NCBI GenBank assembly: GCA_964036275.1
Contig: OZ038437.1
Coordinates: 1-64,000 of the forward strand
DNA length: 64,000 bases
Direction: 5' to 3'
Source: Litoditis marina
Taxonomy: Eukaryota; Nematoda; Chromadorea; Rhabditida; Rhabditidae
Positions 1 to 8,794 of the stretch are shown in pieces. The notes under the pieces were generated by a model. It made no database searches, was not told where the DNA came from, and was given only the letters and a program-made list of their open reading frames with translations. A program made the translations under genes and the position numbers. Each line of letters begins with the position of its first letter. Positions within the stretch are counted from its first letter, which is position 1.

Positions 1-2279
1 TGAAAAAGTAACTTTCATGTACTCAGGGGGTGGCCTAGCAAGAAAAAATGTGGGTACACACAAATAAAATGTTGCCTTTGGAATGTTTCGAAAGTTACAA
101 AAGTTGAAAAAAGTAACTTTCATGTACCCATGGGGGGCGGCCTAGCAAGGAAAAGTGTGGGTACACACAAATAAAATGTTGCCTTTGGAATGTTTCGAAA
201 GTTACAAAAGTTGAAAAAAAGTAACTTTCATGTACCCATGGGGGCGGCCTAGCAAGAACAAGTGTGGGTACACACAAATACAATGTTGCATTTGGAATGT
301 TTCGAAAGTTACAAAAGTTGAAAAAAGTAACTTTATGTACCCAGGGGGTGGCCTAGCAGGAACAAGTGTGGGTACACACACATAAAATATTTGGAATGTT
401 TCGAAAGTTACAAAAGTTGAAAAAGTAACTTTCATGTACCCAGGGGGTGGCCTAGCAAGAACAAGTGTGGGTACACACAAATACAATGTTGCATTTGGAA
501 TGTTTCGAAAGTTACAAAAGTTGAAAAAAGTAACTTTCATGTACCCATGGGGGCGGCCTAGCAAGGAAAAGTGTGGGTACACACACATAAAATGTTTGGA
601 ATGTTTCGAAAGTTACAAAAGTTGAAAAAGTAACTTTCATGTACCTAGGGGGTGGACTAGCAAGAAAAAGTGTGGGTACACACACATAAAATGTTTGGAA
701 TGTTTCGAAAGTTACAAAAGTTGAAAAAAGTAACTTTCATGTACCCAGGGGGTGGCCTAGCAAGAACAAGTGTGGGTACACACAAATAAAATGTTGCCTT
801 TGGAATGTTTCGAAAGTTACAAAAGTTGAAAAAAGTAACTTTCATGTACCTAGGGGGTGGACTAGCAAGAAAAAGTGTGGGTACACACACATAAAATGTT
901 TGGAATGTTTCGAAAGTTACAAAAGTTGAAAAAAGTAACTTTCATGTACCCATGGGGGCGGCCTAGCAAGGAAAAGTGTGGGTACACACACATAAAATGT
1001 TTGGAATGTTTCGAAAGTTACAAAAGTTGAAAAAGTAACTTTCATGTACTCAGGGGGTGGCCTAGCAAGGAAAAGTGTGGGTACACACACATAAAATGTT
1101 TGGAATGTTTCGAAAGTTACAAAAGTTGAAAAAGTAACTTTCATGTACCTAGGGGGTGGACTAGCAAGAAAAAGTGTGGGTACACACACATAAAATGTTT
1201 GGAATGTTTCGAAAGTTACAAAAGTTGAAAAAGTAACTTTCATGTACTCAGGGGGTGGCCTAGCAAGAAAAAATGTGGGTACACACAAATAAAATGTTGC
1301 CTTTGGAATGTTTTGAAAGTTACAAAAGTTGAAAAAAGTAACTTTCATGTACCCATGGGGGGCGGCCTAGCAAGGAAAAGTGTGGGTACACACACATAAA
1401 ATGTTTGAAATGTTTCGAAAGTTACAAAAGTTGAAAAAGTAACTTTCATGTACCCGGGGGTGGCCTAGTATGGAAAAGTGTGGGTACATACAAATAAAAT
1501 GTTTGGAATGTTTCGAAAGTTACAAAAGTTGAAAAAGTAACTTTCATGTACCTAGGGGGTGGACTAGCAAGAAAAAGTGTGGGTACACCCACATAAAATG
1601 TTTGGAATGTTTCGAAAGTTACAAAAGTTGAAAAAAGTAACTTTCATGTACCCATGGGGGCGGCCTAGCAAGGAAAAGTGTGGGTACACACACATAAAAT
1701 GTTTGGAATGTTTGGAAAGTTACAAAAATTGAAAAAGTAACTTTCATGTACCCAGGGGTGGCCTAGTATGGAAAAGTGTGGGTACACACAAATAAAATGT
1801 TTGGAATGTTTCGAAAGTTACAAAAGTTGAAAAAGTAACTTTCATGTACCCGGGGGTGGCCTAGTATGGAAAAGTGTGGGTACATACAAATAAAATGTTT
1901 GAATGTTTCGAAAGTTACAAAAGTTGAAAAAGTAACTTTCATGTACCCGGGGGTGGCCTAGTATGGAAAAGTGTGGGTACATACAAATAAAATGTTTGGA
2001 ATGTTTCGAAAGTTACAAAAGTTGAAAAAGTAACTTTCATGTACCTAGGGGGTGGACTAGCAAGAAAAAGTGTGGGTACACACACATAAAATGTTTGGAA
2101 TGTTTCGAAAGTTACAAAAGTTGAAAAAAGTAACTTTCATGTACCCAGGGGGTGGCCTAGCAAGAACAAGTGTGGGTACACACAAATAAAATGTTGCCTT
2201 TGGAATGTTTCGAAAGTTACAAAAGTTGAAAAAAGTAACTTTCATGTACCCATGGGGGCGGCCTAGCAAGGAAAAGTGT
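1..2279. repeat. Satellite A array, ~97-107 bp units (about 23 copies)
   Basis: Head-to-tail repeats with two length classes. The longer has ATGTTGCCTTTGGAATG where the shorter has ATGTTTGGAATG. Each unit holds an inverted repeat, GAAAGTTA and TAACTTTC, about 15 bp apart, and a near-palindromic GTGTGGGTACACAC. The array breaks off at 2279. The last 12 or so units match the arrays in units 2 and 3; roughly ten additional units lie to the left, and the array continues out of the window. Open frames on the - strand rich in ARPPP come from the repeat and are not genes. Confidence 0.95.
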
Positions 2280-2591
2280 ACTTGTACGTAATTATTTGAA
2301 TAGAAAAGGCATGGAGACTTACTTGTTGTAACTCTCTGCTGCCTAAAAAGTGGGTGTTTGGAAAATGATTGTTAGTTTTGAGAATTATTATTTGGATAGT
2401 AGGCGTGTCGTATTTTGTACGCTGAAAGCGGTTATCGTCGCTAATAACAAGGTGTCTTACTTGTTGTTTACTAAACTACATCGTAACCATGCATTGAACG
2501 AGACTCGATGAAGGCAGGTGTGCTAAACTTGCGATTTACAACATTACAATGTATGTCACAAGTTGACTATAAAACAACCAAAACCGGACAA
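2280..2591. other. Non-repetitive leader before the Maverick-like genes
   Basis: No gene recognised. TATAAAA at 2568-2574 lies 18 bp before the first ATG of the small overlapping frames at 2592. A second TATAAAA lies 7 bp before the ATG at 3098, so both gene starts share this arrangement. Confidence 0.4.
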
Positions 2592-2687
2592 ATGAATCAT
2601 TTTAACACGAACAACGATTATGTCGAGTCGCTTAAGCAAACATTCTGGGTTCCTATTCACGTGCATGTCCGATTGCACTATAATTGA
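2592..2687 (+). CDS. Small 31-aa frame overlapping the start of the 102-aa gene
   Basis: ATG at 2592 opens 31 codons to TGA at 2685-2687 and overlaps the following gene in another frame. The N-terminal part (DYVESLKQT) has the polar helical look expected before the conserved core of the 102-aa protein, so this may be the original N-terminus of that gene separated by a frameshift, or an upstream regulatory frame. Both readings are inference. The frame is intact in units 2 and 3, which says little because the copies are near-identical. Confidence 0.25.
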   Translation: MNHFNTNNDYVESLKQTFWVPIHVHVRLHYN

Positions 2688-2928
2688 AACAGCGCAGATT
2701 CCCCAGATAAATATTCTAGTTGAGATTATTTATAACATTTTGAACAATGACAAACTTTTCCTAACTTGTTTTGAGAGGGACACTTTGAAACCTGTTCTAC
2801 CTCTCCTGTACGACATTTCAAGTATTCGCAGTCCAGATTTGGCAAGAAGACAACTCCGTCGCTTATCCCAGGATCACATAGAAGCAATTATAATTCCAGC
2901 ATTAACAGCTTGTAACCTACAATTATGA
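2620..2928 (+). CDS. 102-aa Maverick/Polinton-like small protein, function unknown
   Basis: The frame runs from ATG 2620 (alternative ATG 2665 gives 87 aa) to TGA 2926-2928, with AATAAA at 2941-2946 as a likely poly(A) signal. Residues 25-48 (AQIPQINILVEIIYNILNND begins the stretch) form an amphipathic helix, followed by a Lys/Leu-rich helix around 55-66, an Arg-rich segment at 75-81 and a C-terminal hydrophobic helix (IIIPAL, 90-95). This all-helical order resembles a small protein of unknown function often encoded in Maverick/Polinton elements and adintovirus-like genomes. That match is from memory of the family pattern and needs a profile search. No polymerase, integrase, capsid or protease gene lies nearby. 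The 237-aa gene follows on the same strand. Confidence 0.55.
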   Translation: MSSRLSKHSGFLFTCMSDCTIIETAQIPQINILVEIIYNILNNDKLFLTCFERDTLKPVLPLLYDISSIRSPDLARRQLRRLSQDHIEAIIIPALTACNLQL

Positions 2929-3097
2929 GTGTTTTCATAGAATAAACAATTTAATTAGTTGTAATGGCTTCTTTTAACAATAAAAAATAATACCCGCCGC
3001 AACTTGCGGATAGCAACCACCACTACACTACACCACAACACATTTGTTTTTGAAAGTTGGACGAAAGTGTGACATATGGAGAGTATAAAAGGGAACA

Positions 3098-3235
3098 ATG
3101 AGCACCAAACCGCCAAATAACCTAGTGCTTGCGTTAAGACCACTTACAGAAGCCAGTCCTCAATTTAATCTCCCAGCGCAGAATATTACGGCATTTCCGA
3201 ATACAGCTTCTACTTTTTGTGACTTGAGAAGATGA
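3098..3235 (+). CDS. 45-aa protein upstream of and overlapping the 237-aa gene
   Basis: ATG at 3098 opens 45 codons. Its TGA (3233-3235) overlaps the ATG of the next gene (3232-3234) as ATGA. Such a stop-start overlap suggests coupled translation or reinitiation, as in compact viral-type gene clusters. TATAAAA lies 7 bp upstream of the ATG. The product is polar with several prolines and no recognised domain. It could instead be a non-coding leader of the 237-aa transcript. Confidence 0.35.
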   Translation: MSTKPPNNLVLALRPLTEASPQFNLPAQNITAFPNTASTFCDLRR

Positions 3236-3945
3236 AAACAACCGGAAAATATATGCTTGCCCCTCTGAATGAGGATGAGAAACATATAGCATTTCTGAAA
3301 CAGAGAATGTCCGATATACTACATAGCTCAACTCTCGCCGACTACGAAAAAGTTGCACTTTATGAAGATGCGATGGCTCGGTTGCGAGGTTTTCTAGAAT
3401 CTATTGATGTTCCACCAACTGTCCGAATCGAACAGCCGCCTTCGAACGATGTCGTACCAGCATACAAATTACCTACTAAAGATAAGAACTTCTGGAAGAT
3501 ATTTGAAGGGATTCGCACGAACGATAGGCAAGAAATTGTGCTGGATGGCCGAGTCATAGAAAGATCCAACATAAATACCAACTTGGATTATGCAATGTAC
3601 AAAACTGATTTCATGCCGTATGGTTATGAGGAGTTTTACAATCACGTGCGAAGCAAAGTGAATTACGACATTCAGCCAATAGCGGAAAACGAAGAAAAAC
3701 CTGTTAAATTGGAAATGTTGGCCGAGTCTGAGAACGATGAGAACGAAAATTACGATACAGCTTCGGATAAAAGTGCCGACCAGTGGACTCCGGTAGTCTC
3801 AAGAAGCGCCAGGAGAAAAATGGCTGAAACAAACGCTTCCGCCGATAGAGTTTATGGAGTTCCGGCGCCCGCTCCCATGTCCAGGCGAACCCGCCAGCAA
3901 GGAACCGGAAGGAGAAGATTATATATAAAATTGTGGACTTTGTAA
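3232..3945 (+). CDS. 237-aa Maverick/Polinton-like conserved protein, function unknown
   Basis: This is the longest convincing gene in the macro-unit. Residues 26-56 form a strong helix (EKVALYEDAMARLRGFL at 39-55). Residues 101-136 contain a G-x-I segment with DGRVI (105-109), SNI (112-114) and PYGYEEFY (129-136), followed by an Asn-containing stretch to 153. Residues 152-182 are acidic and low complexity, and the tail (219-229) is Arg-rich (RTRQQGTGRRR). The order helix, dG-x-x-I, SNI, P-x-G-x-x-eF, N, basic tail resembles an uncharacterised protein common in animal Maverick/Polinton and adintovirus-like elements; this assignment is from recalled family pattern. ATG 3232 is chosen because it overlaps the preceding stop; M8 is an alternative. 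AATAAA (3944-3949) overlaps the TAA stop. The frame is intact in all three copies. Confidence 0.65.
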   Translation: MKTTGKYMLAPLNEDEKHIAFLKQRMSDILHSSTLADYEKVALYEDAMARLRGFLESIDVPPTVRIEQPPSNDVVPAYKLPTKDKNFWKIFEGIRTNDRQEIVLDGRVIERSNINTNLDYAMYKTDFMPYGYEEFYNHVRSKVNYDIQPIAENEEKPVKLEMLAESENDENENYDTASDKSADQWTPVVSRSARRKMAETNASADRVYGVPAPAPMSRRTRQQGTGRRRLYIKLWTL

Positions 3946-4215
3946 TAAAATTATCAACCTAAAAAACTTTTGTTTTGTGCGCAACACACCGCGTGTCTTT
4001 ATTACCAATACTACGAATTCCAAGAAAATACTGCACGTTGTTAAACGCATTACGGAATCACGTTTGGTGACTCCATTAAATGCTTTAGAGTTTGTAGTTA
4101 AAATTGGATGTTTTGTGTTGTGTTGTTCAATAATATTTAGATACTCTTTTAGAAGGTGATCAATAATTACACCAGTGCTGGGAATTCCAAGATGATACTT
4201 CATTAAAGTACACAA
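3919..4215 (-). CDS. Unrecognised 98-aa frame, convergent with the 237-aa gene
   Basis: Minus-strand frame whose first half (MKYHLGIPSTGVIIDHLL, then a KRDSVMRL motif) looks protein-like, while its C-terminus runs into the antisense of the 237-aa gene. It is present in units 1 and 2 but broken in unit 3 by three single-base deletions that may be consensus errors. No family is recognised. It could be a fragment of a captured element gene or chance. Confidence 0.2.
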   Translation of the reverse strand: MCTLMKYHLGIPSTGVIIDHLLKEYLNIIEQHNTKHPILTTNSKAFNGVTKRDSVMRLTTCSIFLEFVVLVIKTRGVLRTKQKFFRLIILLQSPQFYI

Positions 4216-4346
4216 ATGTCACAAAATTAGGGTAGTTTTGCCATTAAAGTATAAAAATGTTGGAATAAAGTGCGAAAATGGCAGGAAATCACGGTCACTA
4301 TTTACAACACTTGTTGTTACCGGTTACAGGCGTACATTTGCTTGAC

Positions 4347-4370
4347 ACACCACGTGTAACACGTGAAAAC
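4347..4370 (+). promoter_or_regulatory. Proximal element of SL RNA gene 1
   Basis: A 24-bp sequence identical to that upstream of the second SL gene. Its core is the perfect palindrome CACGTGTAACACGTG (4351-4365, 7-1-7). It spans -64 to -41 relative to the leader start, the region where snRNA-type proximal sequence elements sit in nematode SL and snRNA genes. Confidence 0.6.
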
Positions 4371-4410
4371 CCGAACTAAATACGTATGTCGACGATTTTT
4401 CCATTCAGTC

Positions 4411-4508
4411 GGTTTGGTTACCCAAGTTGAAGGTGCATTCTGGTTCAAAATCGACAAAGTTTTGAAATTTTTGTTAGGAAAACACAGAAAATGCTTTCTT
4501 GCTGTAAA
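4411..4508 (+). ncRNA. SL RNA gene 1, variant spliced leader
   Basis: Positions 4411-4432 form a 22-nt leader beginning GGTTTGGTTACCCAAG and ending GAAG, followed directly by the splice donor GT (4433). It matches nematode SL1 at 18 of 22 positions (differences at 6, 7, 19 and 20). TTGAA in the leader can pair with TTCAA at 4444-4448, giving a first stem with the donor in the loop. AAATTTTTG at 4465-4473 fits an Sm-binding site, and a 3' stem-loop follows (ACAG 4484-4487 with CTGT 4502-4505; inner AGAAA with TTTCT). About 98 nt, the usual SL RNA length. The 3' end is estimated. Role: donor of a capped leader in trans-splicing. Confidence 0.7.
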
Positions 4509-4795
4509 ACATGCTATGTGTGAATCCGTATAGGTTTAGGTAATATTATATTAACAATATAACGTATATACTGCGTATTGCAGCTTGTCGGCATAGTTAA
4601 TTTAAATTGCGTTATGGGTCTCGCCGCGCCCGGAATTTGCAATACACAGTCCTTTAAAAATTGCATCACAAATCGGGAATCTCGGGTGTTTTTCATGTTT
4701 CATGTAGAGTAGAATGCAGCTTTTTTTGATATCTGTAGCTCGCGCATGTTTCATTTTATACGGAAGGCGGTACAGGACACATACATTTACATGGC

Positions 4796-4819
4796 ACACC
4801 ACGTGTAACACGTGAAAAC
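4796..4819 (+). promoter_or_regulatory. Proximal element of SL RNA gene 2
   Basis: Same 24 bp as at 4347-4370, at -58 to -35 of the second leader. About 15 bp of similar sequence (TACATTT and neighbours) extends upstream in both copies, so the two genes look like a duplication in which promoter and leader were kept while the rest diverged. Confidence 0.55.
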
Positions 4820-4853
4820 GTTATCTAAGTACGTATTTTGGATAACCACATCC

Positions 4854-4925
4854 GGTTTAATTAACCAAGTTTGAGGTAGATTGATGGATGCTATATTTCC
4901 TGTTAAAACACATGTCACGTGTGAA
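4854..4925 (+). ncRNA. SL RNA gene 2, SL1-like leader, 3' part doubtful
   Basis: Positions 4854-4875 match the nematode SL1 leader at 21 of 22 positions (A instead of C at position 11) and are followed by GT at 4876. Downstream I see no good Sm site (the nearest, ATATTTCCTG, is poor). A short hairpin (CACA 4909-4912 with TGTG 4920-4923) is possible. The extra A makes GGTT and AACC in the leader self-complementary. It may be a decayed SL1 gene or one with an unusual Sm site; the end coordinate is arbitrary. Confidence 0.5.
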
Positions 4926-5492
4926 GCGAATAAACTGTACTTGGAAGTTATAACCCCCATGAGGCTTTAAACCCCCTCGTTTTCTATTCCGAGCAGCCTG
5001 GTGCCTGGCACCTGTTGCACTAATATAAACAAACTATAGTTGCGCAGCCACCGGATACAAGTCAATACAAATCAATAACTTTAATATGTTGTCAACCGAA
5101 GTACATTGAACCAGTTACGCGTCGCAGATATACTTCTACACTACGCGATAACGTTTACAAACGCGCCGCGCCCACCATTCAATTATCGATTTTTCTCTTG
5201 CTATTGTCGAAATATGCATAAAGTATTGCGAAATACTCAGATTCCAGAAAAGTCCTTGGAAAAGAGCCAAGAAAAAACGTGAGAGAGCGTGTGGACACGT
5301 GTAGAAACGTGTGAGAAAAACTTGAGAAAAAACTTTTTCCTTAAGAATTACCGTTATACTGTATAAGGATTACTGTACCTAGGTTACTGTACCTAGGTTA
5401 CTGTATGTTGCCGGCTGGCTGCGCGCTGGGTGCAGCCGCGCGCTAGGCTCCGCCCCCAATATGTTCCTTCCGAGCCTGGTCTACTACTGACA
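4926..5492. other. Unique spacer between SL genes and satellite block
   Basis: No gene seen. Contains GGTGCC-T-GGCACC (5000-5012), a 14-bp tandem repeat TTACTGTACCTAGG with about 2.5 copies near 5370-5405, and a GC-rich hairpin GGCTGC/GCAGCC at 5417-5437. TACTACTGACA at 5482-5492 borders the satellite block and recurs at 17416-17426. Confidence 0.5.
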
Positions 5493-6652
5493 TGCTTTCG
5501 AATTTCAAGCGATTTCGATGAATTTCAACCGAGATACAGGGGGCCACCTGCAACATTTTTGGCACGGTGCCAATAGTTGAAAAATGAAAATAGAGATTCT
5601 GGTAAAATAGCACGTCGCCATTGTTTTTCTAGGTCTAAATAGACTTGTTATCAAGTTTGTACCGATTCCGATCATTTTCAACCAAGATACAGGGGGCCAC
5701 CTGCAACATTTTTGGCACGGTGCCAATAGTTGGAGAGTCAATTTTGGAATTTCGAGATTTTTGAGGAAACATCAAGTCGCCATTGTTTCTCTAGGTATGA
5801 ATAGACACGTATTCGAATTTCAAGTGATTCCGATGGTTTTCAACTGAGATACAGGGGACCACCGGCAACATTTTTGGCACGGTGCCAATAGTTGGAGAGT
5901 CAATTCCGGGAATTTCACATTTTTGAGGAAATATCAAGTCGCCATTGTTTCCCTAGGTATAAATAGACACGCATTCGAATTTCAAGTGGTTCCGATGGTT
6001 TTCAACCAAGATACAGGGGCCCACCTGCAACATTTTTGGCACGGTGCCAATAGTTGAAAAATGAAAATAGAGATTCTGGTGAAATAGCACGTCGCCATTG
6101 TTTCTCTATGTATGAATAGACATGCTTTCGAATTTCAAGCGATTTCGATGAATTTCAACCGAGATACAGGGGGCCACCTGCAACATTTTTGGCACGGTGC
6201 CAATAGTTGAAAAATGAAAATAGAGATTCTGGTAAAATAGCACGTCGCCATTGTTTCTCTAGGTCTAAATAGACTTGTTATCAAGTTTGTACCGATTCCG
6301 ATCATTTTCAACCAAGATACAGGGGGCCACCTGCAACATTTTTGGCACGGTGCCAATAGTTGGAGAGTCAATTTTGGAATTTCGAGATTTTTGAGGAAAC
6401 ATCAAGTCGCCATTGTTTTTCTAGGTATGAATAGACATGCTTTCGAATTTCAAGTGATTTCGATGAATTTCAACTGAGATACAGGGGGCCACCTGCAACA
6501 TTTTTGGCACGGTGCCAATAGTTGGAGAGTCAATTTTGGAATTTCGAGATTTTTGAGGAAACATCAAGAAAATCGGAGCACATGAATCAAATGCAAGTCA
6601 AATTGGTCAATTTAGGCAATAAACTATTTCACCATTAGCCGATGCACCATTT

Positions 6653-7212
6653 CGCGCCGAGCTAATGCCTTTTTGGTATTTTTACGTTATAAGAAAAGGA
6701 TATAATTATGTGCATTTCTTTGTGAGGTGACCCATATGCAAACGGTGGTTCAGTGGTATTTAAAGGTGGCATTAGCAAGGGCGAGCATGTTTCAACCAAC
6801 AGTTAATCAAAGTTCATTGCCTAGTGGAGATCAAGGTACGCCAAGAAGGTTCTCCGATTCGTTATACCGTGTGTACTCTAGTTTACATAAATTGTAACAA
6901 ACACATGTGTTAAATAATTAGTTCATATATCATATATATACATAACAATAAAACACATGTGTTTGTTACAATTTATATAAACTAGAGTACACACGGTATA
7001 ACGAATCGGAGAACCTTCTTGGCGTACCTTGATCTCCACTAGGCAATGAACTTTGATTAACTGTTGGTTGAAACACGCTCGCCCTTGCTAATGCCACCTT
7101 TAAATACCACTGAACCACCGTTTGCATATGGGTCACCTCACAAAGAGGTGCACCTAATTCTATCTTTCTTTTATAACCTAAAAACATACCAAAAAGGCAT
7201 TAGCTCGGCGCG
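6653..7212. repeat. Foldback element: imperfect ~258-bp inverted repeat
   Basis: Arms 6653-6910 and 6953-7212 are inverted copies starting CGCGCCGAGCTAATGCC and meeting at ACACATGTGT, with an AT-rich 42-bp loop. The arms differ at several positions (one has GTATTTTTACG, the other GTATGTTTTTAGG when reversed), so this is an aged inverted duplication. Each arm includes 16 bp matching the 5' part of tRNA-Gly (CGGTGGTTCAGTGGTA). No transposase frame is seen, so it may be a non-autonomous foldback element. Confidence 0.8.
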
Positions 7213-7262
7213 ATTAGCATTAGACGTCATAATCGTATTTTTTTAATTTCACTTCAGTTTCG

Positions 7263-7292
7263 ACCCGGGTTCGATTCCCGGCCGATGCACCA
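7263..7292 (+). pseudogene. tRNA-Gly 3' fragment (T arm, acceptor and CCA)
   Basis: ACCCGGGTTCGATTCCCGG plus CCGATGCACCA is identical to the T arm and 3' acceptor of the complete tRNA-Gly at 19505-19575, including the adjacent CCA and the following TTTCGCGCC. The D and anticodon arms are missing, so it cannot make a tRNA, although the B box for Pol III is intact. Confidence 0.8.
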
Positions 7293-7295
7293 TTT

Positions 7296-7553
7296 CGCGC
7301 CGAGCTAATGCCTTTTTGGTATTTTTACGTTATAAGAAAAGGATAGAATTATGTGCACCTCTTTGTGAGGTGACCCATATGCAAACGGTGGTTCAGTGGT
7401 ATTTAAAGGTGGCATTAGCAAGGGCGAGCATGTTTCAACCAACAGTTAAGCAAAGTTCATTGCCTAGTGGAGATCGAGGTACGCCAAGAAGGTTCTCCGA
7501 TTCGTTATTCCGTGTGTACTCTAGTTTATATAAATTGTAACAAACACATGTGT
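7296..7553 (+). repeat. Third copy of the foldback arm, direct orientation
   Basis: Direct copy of the 6653-6910 arm, following the tRNA fragment. It includes the tRNA-Gly 5' fragment at 7386-7401, so a 3' tRNA fragment precedes a 5' fragment by 93 bp. The short frame starting in this arm is repeated in every cassette and appears in both orientations of the foldback, so I do not call it a gene. Confidence 0.8.
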
Positions 7554-7864
7554 TAAATAATTAGTTCATATATCATATATATACATAACAATAAAATCCA
7601 ATCCTAATTGACTAGAGGTAGTTTTTATATGACTCAAATAAACGAAATCATCTCAAATATCACTTACATCAATTTGTTTCAAATACATCAAATGAGAAGA
7701 GCTCACATAACAGAGCGGATAAACGGAGACGACTGAATTTTAGGATCAGTACTGAAAGCTGCGCCACTTTCGAAACGCGTGAAATACGTCAGCGAAAGCG
7801 GCACGCTAGGCGCGCCATACCCCGTGGGCTGACTCAAATATAGAACATCGTGCGGAGCGCGACA
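7554..7864. other. Cassette spacer, no gene
   Basis: Non-monomer spacer of 311 bp. The left part is AT-rich and repeats the foldback loop sequence; the right part is GC-richer, with GGCGCGCC and several CG-rich words. It recurs in each cassette at 9696-10006, 11991-12301 and 14439-14749. No coding or RNA signal seen. Confidence 0.6.
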
Positions 7865-8794
7865 GGAGAGTCAATTTTGGAATTTCGAGATTTTTGAGGA
7901 AACATCAAGTCGCCATTGTTTTTCTAGGTGTGAATAGACATGCTTTCGAATTTCAAGTGATTTCGATGAATTTCAACCGAGATACAGGGGGCCACCGGCA
8001 ACATTTTTGGCACGGTGCCAATAGTTGGAGAGTCAATTTTGGAATTTCGAGATTTTTGAGGAAACATCAAGTCGCCATTGTTTTTCTAGGTATGAATAGA
8101 CATGCTTTCGAATTTCAAGTGATTTCGATGAATTTCAACCGAGATACAGGGGGCCACCGGCAACATTTTTGGCACGGTGCCAATAGTTGGAAAATGAAAA
8201 TAGAGATTCTGGTGAAATAGCACGTCGCCATTGTTTCTCTAGGTATAAATAGACATGTTATCAAGTTTGAACCGATTCCGATGAATTTCAACCAAGATAC
8301 AGGGGGCCACCTGCAACATTTTTGGCACGGTGCCAATAGTTGGAGAGTCAATTTTGGAACTTCGAGATTTTTGAGGAAATAGAAAGTTGCCATTGTTTCT
8401 CTAGGTATAAATAGACAAGTAATCAAATTTGAACCAATTCCGATGAATTTCAACCAAGATACAGGGGGCCACCGGCAACATTTTTGGCACGGTGCCAATA
8501 GTTGGAGAGTCAATTTTGGAATTTCGAGATTTTTGAGGAAACATCAAGTCGCCATTGTTTTTCTAGGTATGAATAGACATGCTTTCGAATTTCAAGTGAT
8601 TTCGATGAATTTCAACTGAGATACAGGGGGCCACCTGCAACATTTTTGGCACGGTGCCAATAGTTGGAGAGTCAATTTTGGAATTTCGAGATTTTTGAGG
8701 AAACATCAAGAAAATCGGAGCACATGAATCAAATGCAAGTCAAATTAGTCAATTTAGGCAATAAACTATTTCACCATTAGCCGATGCACCATTT

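Noticed and set aside
1..2279. Series of - strand open frames with repeated ARPPP-type peptides
   Set aside because: They follow the ~100-bp satellite periodicity, shift frame with unit length and lack start or splice context.
1..2279. CRISPR array
   Set aside because: The repeats are contiguous with no unique spacers, and the DNA is nematode.
7263..7401. Permuted tRNA-Gly gene (3' half before 5' half)
   Set aside because: The anticodon arm is missing from both fragments, so no complete tRNA could be made.
7064..7540. 60-74-codon frames in the foldback arms
   Set aside because: The same peptide appears in direct and inverted arms and contains the tRNA-Gly fragment in translation, so it is repeat sequence.
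7894..8513. Open frames of 108-183 codons across the 153/162-bp monomers on both strands
   Set aside because: Both monomer lengths are multiples of three, so a single open monomer frame stays open by repetition; both strands are open over the same DNA.
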